Source: Pachypanchax playfairii
Taxonomy: Eukaryota > Chordata > Actinopteri > Cyprinodontiformes > Aplocheilidae
Assembly: GCA_006937955.1 (NCBI GenBank)
Contig: SSNP01000020.1
Span: 664,072-728,071 of the forward strand
Reading direction: 5' to 3'
DNA: 64,000 nt
The notes below the pieces were generated by a model. The model made no database searches. It was not told the DNA's origin and saw only the letters and a program-made list of their open reading frames with translations. The position numbers and the translations under genes are program-made. Positions 11,870 to 25,500 of the stretch are shown here, piece after piece (within the stretch, counting starts at the first letter, position 1; each line of letters starts with the position of its first letter).

Positions 11870-11931
<62 letters not shown>
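11870..11931. repeat. (CA)n microsatellite
   Basis: About 31 uninterrupted CA dinucleotides. Confidence 0.98.
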
Positions 11932-11933
<2 letters not shown>

Positions 11934-13466
11934 GTCTGAATCAGAAATTTGCTGCTTTTTTTCTTATATTTTATTCAAATGTTGAAGTTGTCTATAAATG
12001 ACTCTTTTTAGACATAAAATAAACTATCAAAAGTACTTTTTTACTGTTGTTTTTTTACTTTCATAGTAGTAAAACATAGCTCAGATGTTGCATGAATCAT
12101 TGAAACATAAAATATTTACATCAAAGTCACTGATCTGCTTGAAAAACCTCTTTACACAAAACGCTCTTTATCTCAGCTTTTAGTCCTGAAACGTGTGGAT
12201 TTTCATAAAAGTTCCTCTTTTGTACTGCAGATTACTAAATAACAGAAAGAGGTAGAAACATTTTTTGTTTGTTTTTGAAAGAAGAAAGACTAAATTTTGT
12301 GTTAATGGTTTCAGTATTCACATAGTCATAGGAGAAAATATTCTGTGGGTCTTCAAAAATCAGTAAAAATGCTAAATATCTCTGGTACTGAGGGGGATAT
12401 GAAATCTGAAAGTGGCACTGAATTAGTTAACGATGAGCCTGATACCCTCCCCCACTGTTAACAAACAATTCAACACATTTAAAATGCAAAGTACAAGGTG
12501 ACAGTGAAAAACAGTGTCATCTGATACACTACAGCTTGCTAAGCACATCATCGGGACATCAAAGAGTCACGCAGTGAGCGCTCGTACCCGGGGGCCGATC
12601 GGTTTGATGTGACCGCCAGTGACAACAGCAACAATGAAGCTGAGAGACAACTCACTGTACCACCTCACACACCTCCTGTTTCACCCTGAGAGCCCACCGC
12701 TGGGGCACAGAGAGAGTCAACAGGAGGGTTAAAAGCCAGTAAAAGTGTCAAGAAGAAGAAAAGCAGCACAACAGGCTGAGCCACTCCTGAAAGTAATGAC
12801 TGAAGATTATCAGCAGCACACGCGTGTCTGCTAACTGAACATGAAGTTGGAGGCCTGGATGAGCGAGACTGGAACAGTACAGAGAATCAGATCCGCTTCT
12901 TTTCAGTGCAACAATGTGCAGTGACAGCAGACAACAGTGTCACTGTGTTGTCCTAAAAAAAACCCTCTGACTTCAAGAAGCAGATTTCATAATACACAGA
13001 CTTGACTTGAGTCTTTTATAATACTACCAGCTGAGGGCACCAGAGACAGGAATTTTTAACACATGACAACAAGGTTGAACTGATTGAATTAGTCATTTAA
13101 TGTATAAAGTGCTCCTCTTTGATTTAGGTGAAAATACATTAATTATTTCCAGCTGAGACAATATAAGATTATCTGTACTTTTAATGTATAAAGATGCAAC
13201 ACAGGCACATGTACAGTACTGCACACTGTTACCGCCTGCTGTGCAGAATTCTAAACAATAAAATAAATTAAAGCTTCACATGATGATTTGATACACAGAA
13301 ACATGGATGTGATTTTTTTATGTTAAAACATTTAGACAAATCTTCTGTTAGCAGGTGAATTTCTGCTTTTGCACCTGAACAACAAACTGTAGGAAAAATG
13401 ACAGCAGCACCTGCAATCCAGTACAGCACACTGGATGGAAAACCAGGATCTCTACCTCTCTCTGTC

Positions 13467-13468
<2 letters not shown>
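11932..13468. other. No recognisable feature; one GC-richer patch
   Basis: Mostly AT-rich. The patch at 12540-12930 is richer in GC and CpG (for example GAGCGCTCGTACCCGGGGGC near 12577) and has no repeat character. It could be a conserved non-coding element, but no coding potential is visible in either direction. Confidence 0.4.
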
Positions 13469-14591
<1,123 letters not shown>

Positions 14592-14789
14592 CCTCCTCAG
14601 ACATATTCCTCTTCCTTTCCCACACTCCTTTTTAAAACCTCAGCTGTAGAAGTTGCCACATGAGAAGCCGTCTGATGCCACAGAGACGCCACAATCTGTT
14701 CACTGATTTCAGTTGGATGATTCATTTCATTTCATCTTCCACTGACTTACACAGTGTGTGTATTTTTATAAACCTGGTTTCACTGTGTG

Positions 14790-15300
14790 TTGATAGGTTC
14801 TTGCATTACAATGATCCCCCCTCGATCGGGGTAGTTCTGTTCCAGAACCTCCAGCAAGAAAATCCGTGAAGTATAAACTCTTTGTTTATGTGGTTATTTT
14901 AATATATGCAAGTCCTTATAAAGACTTTACACACTGAAATACGCTGATGCTGAATGACTGAGACAAGATGCTGCTAAAACAAAGCAAAATCTAATGATGC
15001 TCTCCTTCACTGAGCCAATCAGCACACAGGATCCATAACCAGGTGCTGATCTGAGCCAATCAGTAACCAGGATCCATAACCAGGTGCTGATCTGAGCCAA
15101 TCAGCACACAGGCTCCATAACCAGGTGCTGATCTGAGCCAATCAGTAACCAGGATCCATAACCAACAAGGAAGAATCTGCTAGAGAAAAAAACACCTGTT
15201 GTCGTGGTATGTACAGTATAGAGATGTTGCATATAAAAGTAAAATGACCAGAGGATGTCAAGAAAAAGTTCTGTCCAATTTCTGTGTCCAGCTCTTATAG
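14790..15300 (+). repeat. Dispersed repeat (copy 1) containing a 41-bp tandem array
   Basis: The right end (AGGAAGAATCTGCTAGAGAA, then ACACCTGTTGTC at 15174-15205) and the CCAATCAGCAC.CAGGAT motif recur at about 18548-18690. These are therefore two copies of one interspersed repeat. The left part includes AAAATCCGTGAAGTATAAAC and TTTATGTGGTTATTTTAATA, like a teleost repeat I recall but cannot name. The boundaries are approximate. Confidence 0.6.
15012..15167. repeat. 41-bp tandem repeat, four copies, each with a CCAAT box
   Basis: The unit begins GAGCCAATCAG and continues CAGGATCCATAACCAGGTGC. CCAAT occurs at 15015, 15056, 15097 and 15138, exactly 41 bp apart. Units alternate between CAGCACACAGG and CAGTAACCAGG versions (A-B-A-B), so the array probably grew by duplicating an 82-bp dimer. 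GCCAATCAG is the consensus core bound by NF-Y; binding here is inference only. Confidence 0.9.
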
Positions 15301-18300
15301 ATGGGCGTCACCACGGAGATGCAGGGGAAGCCAATTAGGGGCCGTTACCGGTCTTTTAAGATGAAGATAATGCTCTTGTTTTCATAAAGTATCCTGTTAT
15401 TTAATCAGGCAAACAAGTGAGTGTTTGACCCCCCCCATGTGTGTGTTTGGGGGTACATTTGGCACAAGCCCACCTGAATCAGTTAAGCAGGGTCAGAGTA
15501 CAAAACAGGACCCAGAACTCGCTCCATCTTCCTGCAGTAGTGAGCAAAACCTGTTTGCTAGTTTGCGTGGAACTCTGGGAGATGATTGGTACTTGCTTTT
15601 TTTATTGGGCCTGTGGATGCAGTTACTGGCAATACAAACCTGTTTACTTTCAAATTCATTTACTGCAGTAGAATGCACTTGCATAAGCCTCAAGGGAGAA
15701 AGAAAAAGAAAAATACGTAGTTAAAGGGATGAAGCTGCAGAAGACTGTGCAGGCTAAAAGGACACAAGGAAATGTCTTTTTTATGGGAATGTTTCACTTA
15801 ATCTCATAAAGGCAGCGTTAAAACCTTCTTCTGTTTGCTGAGCAGTTCAAAGGAGACTCCACATGCCTCCGCTTGCTGTTATATAAAAACAACATTCTAA
15901 TGCAGATCTTACAGAAGGCCGGCAGCTCAGCCTTCACAATGAGAACAGGTAGTTGCCAAATATACAGATGGAGGATGGGTGGGCAGGGTGGGGGATTTAT
16001 GTGGAAATGTGAGCAGCAGAGAGGACTGGGGCAAAAGATGGGACAGAGTCCAATCAAGGCAACACTTTTTCCTGTCAAAAGTACTATTCATGACCCAGTA
16101 GACCTTCAGGCAGTCAGACAGACAGGACCGGTGAGGCTCACTCACCGGCCTCTCCTGCCACTCCCCTGAAACAACCCATTCAACTCTCTCTTTCTCCTGC
16201 TCCTTTCTTTTCTTCCTCTTCATGTGTTACCATGAGACTTCCCATTTGCCTTTGTCATTATCTGAGGAATGTACTGGCAGTGACAACTTCTGGTTCAGTG
16301 CAGCTCCTCAGCAGAGATTTAAGAGCAACACCTTTCTACTGAATATCATAAGAACAAAGGCACAAATAAAACTGAGGAAAACAAAAACACTTTAGATTGG
16401 TAATACACATTTAATATTAAAAGATGTCTTTGATCCATCCATGCATTAGGAACCAGAGGTCCGACATACTGCGGAGTGTTGCCTCAGCAGCCAGGTTTTC
16501 CTGAACACCAGAGCCTCCACACACCTCCAGGCCTCCTCTCCCATATCTGAGGCAAGTCTGGGCCCATCTGCAAAGCTATTTTGATGAGCCACCCCTCCAA
16601 AATCTCCAGGGTTCAAACTGTTGGAAGATCAAAGGACTAATTCTGCAGTAATAATAAGTTACTGCCCTATGAACGCCTCATTCATCATGGAGAGGCACTC
16701 ATACAGTTTTACCTGCTGGGCCATTAAGCACTCATCATATGATCCTATTTGCCATCCCCATGTGGAAAAACATCTTCAGCTCTGCAGGATAAGAGAGACT
16801 AAGGCAATGACCACGGGTATTAAGCCCAAAATCTGAACTGATATCCATAAACATTCAGCAGATCTCCACCCTAACCACACCAGCACCAGCCTTGGGACAT
16901 AATCCTGGCACAGAATCACATCTTCCGTTTGTCTTGAATGTGACGTCCTATTTTTAGCACAACATTCTTCCTCATATCTCATGTGCCAACGACAGCGTGA
17001 TGAAACCCTGACCCTCACACGCTTTCTTTGAAGTGACAAGAGAGAGCTGTGCCGACCTAATAGCAACGCCTCGAGACGCATTCATTCTCAAATACCAGAA
17101 GCGCCCTTGGAACAAGGTGGCGTATTTGCCCTCAGGTGAAAAATAAACAGCCTTGCGTGCATAGATGCTCAAAAAGAGGTGCAAAAATAAACCGTGCATG
17201 CAATTTGTTTTTTTTATGTGTGTGAAATTATAAAAGCAAAATCAGTATGAGAGAGAATATTGTCCCGTCCCCCAGAGTGAAAGCATTAACTGACTTTATT
17301 AACAAATATGTGCATCCAACCACTGAGAAATTCTTATCTTTCAAAGCGATTTAGCTCATTTCAAGGGTCATTTGTATCAAAATTACACTGTAAAATACTT
17401 TTCAGCTGGTTACTATTCCAGTTTAGTAAGAGCTGCAACATTGACTGACTTGTAAATATAAGTTAATAATTCTACTGCATTTGACGTGAGTTCAAAGAAT
17501 TCTGACTCTGAGACTTTACAAAGAACATATTAAATACAACAGGATGTGATCTGCAGATGGAACAACTGGTTTGACCAATAAATCACTGTAGTGGAACTAG
17601 TGAGAAGTTTTCACTAATCCGGTGTCAGATCCATGACAACTGCAGTCGTTGCAAAAAGGGACATTTTTAAAATGAGAGGAATTCTGCAACATCATCAAAC
17701 GCCACCTCCCAATATTACACATTATACTGCTAAAACAATTCATTATCAAATGGCCACATTTATTTACATTTTAAAAAATGGTTTCTTTAAATGTGTTTAA
17801 CCTCCTCTGAAAAAGAAGTAGAACTTACACCCAGTAACTAAAACCAGGTCCCAGGGATGAAACAAGCCAGAAGACTTTTCCACTGTCCGGTCCTGGACCA
17901 CAGAGTCTGATTAACAGATAATTAGAGTGGATTGCTATTTCTGGATGGCAGGAGTATGTTGTTAGTTTCAGAGCTTCTAAAAACAGGAACTGAACTAAGA
18001 ACAAGAGCTTTCTCTTGGTTTTTTTCAGTTCAGTTCTTGAAGCAGATGTTTTCACAGAAATGTCTGTTTTGTTAAGTCATTTCACTCTGACCCCCAAACT
18101 TTAGGGATGAAATTGAACTTTTCTTAATTTGAAATAAGATCTTTAGGCTCTTTGTTATTAAAGGTCTTTTGCAAAGACACATTTAGTTCTGATTTCTTTG
18201 GCTGATTTTTTTTATGCCAAAAATAGCCAATTTTGCCAGGCATGAAACAAAAAATCCAAAAGAGTTTTTAGCTCAGAATTTGAAACATGGAAGAATCATC

Positions 18301-18470
18301 TGAAGGACGATTCAGACCCCCGCTCTCTTCTCTGTATTAAAGATGTCACTTTCTGCTTCTGCTCATCTGGTGTAAAACGTCTGACATTTTTATTGTTCTT
18401 TATTTGTCTAGTTTTAAGAATAAACTGAGCACCATGTTGAGATACACCAGGCTTTGAACCTACACAGTGC
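15301..18470. other. No recognisable feature
   Basis: Single-copy-looking DNA. Open frames of up to 101 codons (for example 15425-15724 plus, 16776-17081 minus) show no domain, and overlapping frames on both strands are similarly open, as expected by chance. A repeat-free, CpG-containing patch at 16920-17180 may be a conserved non-coding candidate. Confidence 0.4.
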
Positions 18471-18745
18471 ATTCCAGACTCTCTATAAACAATATGTTTA
18501 TATTTATATATATATATTGTACATATTTTAAGATGAATGCAATGCAATCCAATCAGCACCCAGGATATTTAATCGCATGCTCCTTAGCCACCTGCCACTA
18601 GCGTCCCATGTGTAAATGTTCAAACCAACTGAGGAAGAATGTGCTAGAAATAAAGAGACCTGTTGTCCATGATGTATATTAAAATTTGCTGCATTTAAAA
18701 GCTGCAATTTGGTGAAGCAGTGAAAGTCAAACTGCAATATAATAT
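18471..18745 (+). repeat. Dispersed repeat (copy 2) related to 14790-15300
   Basis: Shares CCAATCAGCACCCAGGAT, then AACCAACTGAGGAAGAATGT, GCTAGAAATAAAGAGACCTG and TTGTC with the copy near 15.0-15.2 kb, but has a single CCAAT unit instead of four. This supports local expansion of the unit in the other copy. Boundaries approximate. Confidence 0.6.
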
Positions 18746-19930
18746 ATATAAAAATTAATATTCAGAAAACTTTTCTATAATCATACTTGTTTAAATACTG
18801 TATTCTGTATCCACCAAACTGTGATTTCATCTGTTATGTTACTATATAAACAGGATGTCAAATTCATAGAAAAATCAGGAACAAACAGCATGAGCATTAA
18901 AACAATGAGGTTTGTCCCATCAGCAGCAGTTTTACACTTTCATTAAAAGGAAAAAAAAAGCCAAAATAAGGGACACTTTATAATCCACACACATACACAC
19001 GCAGGTGATGGTCCAACTGCTTCTATTTTTAAAAAGTGCTTCCCACAGAGCAACACTGTAGACATCTCACTGTTTGGGTACAAAAAGTTTGTGGTTGTGT
19101 CATGATGAACTGGACTGCAGAGTCCTGCATGAGCTGGTTGTGTGCAGAGAGCGTGCACAGTCGATGTGTCATTTCAGTGAACGGAGAAAGAAAAGTGAGA
19201 AAGATGGAGCAACAAGCTGTTAATCTCTAGCTGCTGAGCCGGCGTCTGAACACATCACCTCTCAAAGTAAACAGCTCTTCTGTACATGTTGGAGGGGGGT
19301 GGGGGGGTCTGCTGTTCCACAAGCTCAGAGTCAATGTTTAGCTTAGCAACGCCAACTTTGGGCGCAAAACTAACAGGAGGAGCAGAGAAAGTGCAGCAGA
19401 GACCCTCTGCTAATCACTCACACCTTGTTGGTAGGAGTGATGACAGAGTTGAATGTCAACAATGCTGCAGGTTGAGGTGGTAAACTGTGACCTATGAGCC
19501 CGTTTACACCCCGAGTCTGACAGACAAGCTCCAATAGACTAAAAACAATGTCACTGATTTTAATTCAGGAAATATGAAATACATGCTTGTTTGTAGCAGG
19601 ATAGAGTCATAGTTCCTGTTGCTTTTGTTTAATTGGCTTTTTAGCAAACCTAAACCATTAACTAATTAACAGTTGAGGATGTAACTTTTGGCCATGACTG
19701 TACAGGAAGCTGTAAAAATACTATAACAGCCCTTGTGGTGATCAGTTAAATACAGATAATTATTGTAGACAGTGAATTATTTATTTTCCAACAGTAACGT
19801 TGCTCAGAACCTTGATCCAAATTTACTAGTTAATAGGCACCAGGATAAATGTTCCTCTGGCAGTGAATGAAATACTGAAATACTTTGTTGAACAAAGCTG
19901 CAAGTGGCAGACATTTAAAGATTTAAACAT
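18746..19930. other. No recognisable feature
   Basis: Single-copy-looking DNA with a short G-rich stretch at 19289-19308. Open frames are short and unsupported. Confidence 0.4.
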
Positions 19931-19934
19931 TTAA

Positions 19935-20567
19935 AGAGGCCATTTTATACAAATATCAGGACTTTGTGGTTATTTTTTAAGCATTAACCAGTAATATGAC
20001 ACATTTTATATCTAAAAAACATCAGGAAACACTGATTAACAGACCTTTCAATCTGTCTGCATCAAGATTCGGCTGGTTCCGGCTACTTCTGTCAGGCTGC
20101 TTCGACTGCTTCGTCAGCAGCTCCTTTATATTCATTATGTGAATTTGCTGGACTCTGACTGGCTAACAAACTAGCCTATGAGAGCAAGGTATACTGTTTC
20201 CTGCCCCGCTGTGCATGGCAACATCAGACGTTCTCTCTTCCTGTTTGATACGTCTTATGTTAACAGCTTTTAGCCAGCAGCATGCTAGGCGTTATGCTAA
20301 CAGTTTTTAGCCAGCAGCATGCTAGGCGTGGTTTCAACTGCGGGAGCTGATGAATGCTAACAAACAAAGGAGTTGTGATGAAACAGATACAGGCCGTTCG
20401 GACTCGAGAGAACTCTGGTTTCATCGCCACCTGCGTAGTTTGAGAGATTAAAACTGAAAGAGAAGTTGTTGACCTGTTTTCACACCCGCTATGAAGGTAA
20501 GAACACCTGTGGAGCTAAAATATTCAACAGAAACCTCAGAAAAAATGTTTTTAATGGAAGGGACTCT
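19935..20567 (-). mobile_element. TTAA-flanked MITE, family A copy 2
   Basis: A 633-bp element flanked by TTAA at 19931-19934 and 20568-20571, inverted relative to the copies at 5335 and 41689. The ends are AGAGGCCATTTTATACAAAT and the inverse of AGAGTCCCTTCC. The interior shares ACAGATACAGGCCGTTCGGA, GGTAAGAACACCTGTGGAGC and AACCACGCCTAGCATGCTGC (inverse) with copies 4 and 5. It contains an exact-length 37-bp tandem duplication (20255-20328). No coding capacity. Confidence 0.9.
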
Positions 20568-20571
20568 TTAA

Positions 20572-22538
20572 CTTGAAAGAGAATCTTGTGCAAATCTTTT
20601 TTCTTGACATCAGCCACCTCTGAGAAGTTCCTGTGTGACTGGACTTTGACTGTATTCAAACATAATCAAATGTTTTAACTTAAACTGTTGCTCCAGAGGT
20701 CAAAAGTGTCCAAACAAAGAGCCGGATCTCTTTGCACACGCCTATAAAGAAGCTCGCTCTACTTTTGTTTTCCATCTGCTCACCTGGACAAACACATTAA
20801 TTGGGGGAGTGTGGTTTTTTCGCCTCCACCAGCCCACCAAAGTCGTCCTTCCAAAAACTGCATGGCTGTGAAATGCAAAGGGCACCACTTGTTATTGAGG
20901 AGGTAACAAAAGGAGGAATGCACTTATCATTGAGTAGGGAAACCTGCAGCACTCCTCTCATTGTTGTGCTGCTCACTCAGCAAAGCTCTCCATGAAAGGT
21001 ATACCCTTGGTAATAACCCTCCCCCTCCATATTTCTAGCTGCACACTATTATGTGCACGTTCACAGCCAGAGATCTCACATTGACTGTATAGTCATTGTA
21101 ACCAGCGGGAACTTTCCTCACTAAGCTGATGAAGGTGTTGACTACAGCTGTCTGTCATTGATGTTCAGGTAATCTTCTGGAAGCCTGCAGCCTTCTGGAG
21201 ATAAGCCGAGGTCAACAAACGGCAGCCCAAGGCTTGTTTGGATGACTGTAACTTGAAAAACATTCCCGCAGCTTGAGAATCTTCTTTTTCCAAAATATTC
21301 TTCCCATGGGAACGCACCATGGCACTAAGCTTATCGCCGACCTTCGCTAAGACAACAAGAAGCTAATTTACACTTCAAACTTCTGAAATATGAAGTAACC
21401 AGAATATTTTCACATGTCCATTTATAATTGTCACAGTCTTTGGGTTGTTAGGATTCTGGTCTGGTAACAATAATTAATGAGTCTGGTCTCTTCAGGAGGA
21501 CGAGTGAATCACATCCGTTAAAAACACTGAAGTTTAAAAGCTCACTTCAGGATGAGGTTAAAAATAAAGTAGCTGATGTAACAGTTTTGGCAGATCAGCA
21601 GTAGATTTTTGGGCTCTGTGGGTTGTGGGGTGGGGGCTCTGTGGGTTGTGGGGTGGGGGCTCTGTGGGTTGGCCGTGCCTCCTGCCATTAGTTCTCATCA
21701 GATTGGTATCTGGAGAGTTTGGAGGCACCTCAGACACTACGTCATGCTGTTTAAGCCATTCACAGTACACATGCTGCCTTGCCAAAGGGAGGCTGTGGAG
21801 CGGTGCTGCAGCGGTAACGTTAGGTAAGTCAGACTATCAAGCATCTACAGACTCATTCGCATCTTTAGATCTGAGCAGGTGTCTGTTTCAGAAACACAGA
21901 TTGTGATTTCAGTTTTTCTCCTACTTGATATGAAAACACATTCATATAGTTATTAAAAATGATGAAGTCTACTATTTATTTAGATCTCTGTGTGAGGAGC
22001 CCCATCCATGTAAACAAATGAAACATTTCTATGTTCAAACTCATCTTGCTGCTGCATGCTCAAATGATCATGCTTTTTCTAAAGGGTTAGATATAATTAG
22101 CTATTTGAAGCTGAAGAAACACCATGTCTTAATGACACAGACGTTATGGCTTCAGCTTTCCACAGTAGAAGTATCCAGAGGCCAATGTAGTAGTTATATT
22201 ATTTCAGTACTATGGGTCATACTGTGATCTTTGTTTTCTCCTAAATCGACCAAATCAATTATCATCTTCCAAGGGAAGGGATCATTATTATTTTTATTAT
22301 TATTAGCCTGGGGTTGTATGACTAGCATCAGCTGCAACCCAAAACCAAAGACAGAAAGTTTCCAGCAGCTCCTGTTGAAGAGGGGCGGGGTTTGATTCTT
22401 CTTGTGCAGGTGAATAAGGGAACAGCCCAGACAAAGGTGCTCATTGTGTGGCTTTATTAAAACCCCTCAGAGTGTTTAATATTTGCATAACTGTGAAAAG
22501 AATGACAGAAGAGGACTCCTACTCAAAAGAACATAACT
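20572..22538. other. Mostly unrecognised; contains a short G-rich tandem repeat
   Basis: At 21612-21670 a 23-bp G-rich unit (CTCTGTGGGTTGTGGGGTGG, then GGG) is repeated about 2.6 times. The rest is single-copy-looking. The region 21170-21360 is repeat-free and somewhat GC-richer, a possible conserved non-coding element. Open frames here overlap each other on both strands and have no domains. Confidence 0.45.
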
Positions 22539-22539
22539 A

Positions 22540-22596
22540 CGTGCACATGCATGCACGCACGCATGCACGCATGCACGCACGCATGCACGCACACAA
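22540..22596. repeat. Alternating purine-pyrimidine (GCAC/GCAT)n tract
   Basis: About 55 bp of GCATGCAC/GCACGCAT repeats, a strictly alternating purine-pyrimidine sequence rich in CG and CA steps, the classical composition for Z-DNA. Open frames through it are low-complexity artefacts. Confidence 0.9.
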
Positions 22597-25500
22597 AACA
22601 TAAAGGCAGCAAAGCACTTTCTGCTGAGTTATTGTTGCATTGCCGGGGTGATGGAGCTGAATATAAGCTTTGTGGTTGGTTATTAGAATTTGTGACTCCT
22701 GGTGTAACATCAAGAGCCAAAGTGACCAAAAGGACAAACAGGAGAAATATTCGGGTCATTTGATGATGCAACACTGTTCAAACACAGCCAGCCCACCTTT
22801 GTACTCAGCTGAATGTTACAGGAGTCACAGCAGAGATTGCAGGTTCAACACCCAGATGGCATGGAGTTAGCATGTTGCACATGTGAACAGGTAAATCCAA
22901 ACTCACAGCTGTTGTTAGTGTGAATGGTTGTTTGTCTGTCTAGGGTGACCTTGTGACCCCAAACACCTTCAAGTAGATATTAACAAACATCCAGATGGAA
23001 GGATTCTAATTTGCTTTACCTCAGATCATTTAACATTTACATGCTGAACCCTACATAAATAATCAAGTCTTGTTATTACTAACAGTAATGTGAACTCTAA
23101 CCAGGGGGTGTGTGGAGCTGTAACCCAAAACCAATAAATAAATATATTCTGTAGCATTTAGAAGTTTTTGTACTAAAGATGACATGACCAAATTGTGGTA
23201 AACTTATGTGAAAGGAAGTAGGATTATTAACATCTGGATAACAGCAGGGAATCAACAGTACTGAAAAAACAGATTTTAAACTCTGTAAATACTTAATGTA
23301 GTAAAACTGAGTTTATCCACTTCTGGAAACAGATTGTGGTGTGTTGGCCTCAAAAGTGAAAATGTGTGCAGGTCTTGTCATTTTATTATTAAAAGCAAAG
23401 CCAAAAGAGAGAGAGAGAGAGAAAGGGAATGGTTCATAGAAAAAAAGAGACAGGAAGTCATAGTTCATCCCCTTCAAGACAAACTTGCAACTGTCTGGCA
23501 CACGCAAGCAAATAAGGATTTTTTTGGGAGTGAAATCAAAGAAAATCCCAAAGTCTTCAAACACTGATGCATTTCATACCAGCCAGAATATCCATTGTGT
23601 TCTTGCTGTTTTTCACATTTACTCTCAGAAGCTGAAAATTCCATCATTTTCCAGATGTTCCCTTGTGTTCCTTCTCCTTGACTTGTCCCGGATGAGCTGG
23701 AGACGTTGGACTCCGTTAACTAAAGAAGAGATGCCAAAGGCAGATGCTGTTGCACTTTCAGCCCCTGAAACTGCTACATGAAACAAAAAACTGCTTCAGG
23801 AATGATCTGAGGTCAGTGTGACCGCCACCCCGTTAGAGACAATAAGACACAAGCAGACACTGTCATGAAGGCCATTACTCGTCTCTCAGGAGCCATCTCT
23901 TACTCTCTAAACACTTCCTGTCACCGTGACGTCTTGAAGGTTTGAACAATGCTGGATCAAACTTTCCCTGAAAACTGATTGTTCACTGCTTTATTTTTGA
24001 TTTAAGAAGTCTGCAGCTTAGCTGGTTAACTCAAGCTGAACCACTACAGTAAAATCCAGTTCATGACAGAAGTCTTTTTAATATATTTTTAATATAGAAA
24101 CAACTAAGTATCCACATCTCCTGTTTATGTCCGTGCTGTTTCTGTCTGTCAGCCGAACATCCAGCTGAGGGTCAGACGACTGAAACAAGCTTGTGATTGA
24201 TGTGTTTCTGTGATATTCATTTAAAACATTTTCTATTCTAAACTGAGAGGAAACGTATCAAGTAAAGTGACATGTGTGATTTTGGGTGTGAAAATCTTAA
24301 AACAATCAAAACTAAAATATCTAAAAATCTACTACCATAAAACCCATAACAGATAAAAGTTCAGTCCTGTAAAGTTGAACTTTCTTCAACCCTAAATGTT
24401 TGACAAGGGTTTGAGCTATCGCACAGCAAAGAGAGCAGGAATTTTAATAAAAATACATTTCATTTATAGATGCCTGAGAGACACAATCCTAACCCTAACT
24501 GCACACCAACTCATTAGCTGCCTGTGTTTCAGGTTCAACTGACATGTTTTTATTGGATATTCATAGGATGAAAAAATGTCTGAAATGTATTTGGTCCATC
24601 CAATGAGGTATTTGTTTCAGTATTTATTATTAGAGGACAGTGTGTTTTAACAGGCTGCAGATTCCAGCCTTAAAGAGCTTAATGAATCTGAGCAGCTGTA
24701 TTAGGAATAAAACCATTTTGAGAGGAATTATAAAAAAGTATTGAAAGCAGCAAACAGATGGAACGAGTGTGCATCTGATATTCCAAACAGACTCTAAATC
24801 TGGAGTCAGGACCCTACAGGGGTTTAATGAAACAAGCTGGACATTCTGAGATGATCTCCAGAAATCAAACAAGACTGATGTATTCTTCCTGAGATTATAT
24901 TTTCTCTATAACTGATGTCAAAGCTAAAAAAACATCTGTAAATTGATAAAATACAAATGTTTAAGCTGTTTGTATTTTCATGACATCCTTGTTCTTTTAG
25001 CTTTGAACCAACATTTACATTGTCCAACACACAGGTTCAAAAGACTTTGCTAATGTTACTTTAGGAGTCAAAAACTCCAAAAAACCACTGGATTAAAGCA
25101 GCTAATGTCAGCTAATATGTAAAAGTGAGATTTATCCTCTGAAAATCAGACACATCTGTGTATATCTGGCTCATAAACACTTGGTATGGTTATAAATAAA
25201 GTCTAATTAGCATGAAATATGCTGCACAGCAAAGAGGCTTCGTTATTCACTAAATGAAAACCTGATAAAAAAGTTAAAGGTTCATTCAAGTTATCTCGAC
25301 TTGTAATACCAGGCACATATTCATATAATAAAAATCAACATTTTGTCTCAGTTCTCCATCTTTGTCATCACATTGGGAAGGAAAAATGATGAATGAATAA
25401 CACTGTGATCCATTTAGCTCTGCAGCTACACGCGTAATAATAAGTGACATCCAGCAAAACACAAACAAAGAAGATCCACAAATTACACAAAAAAAGCTGC

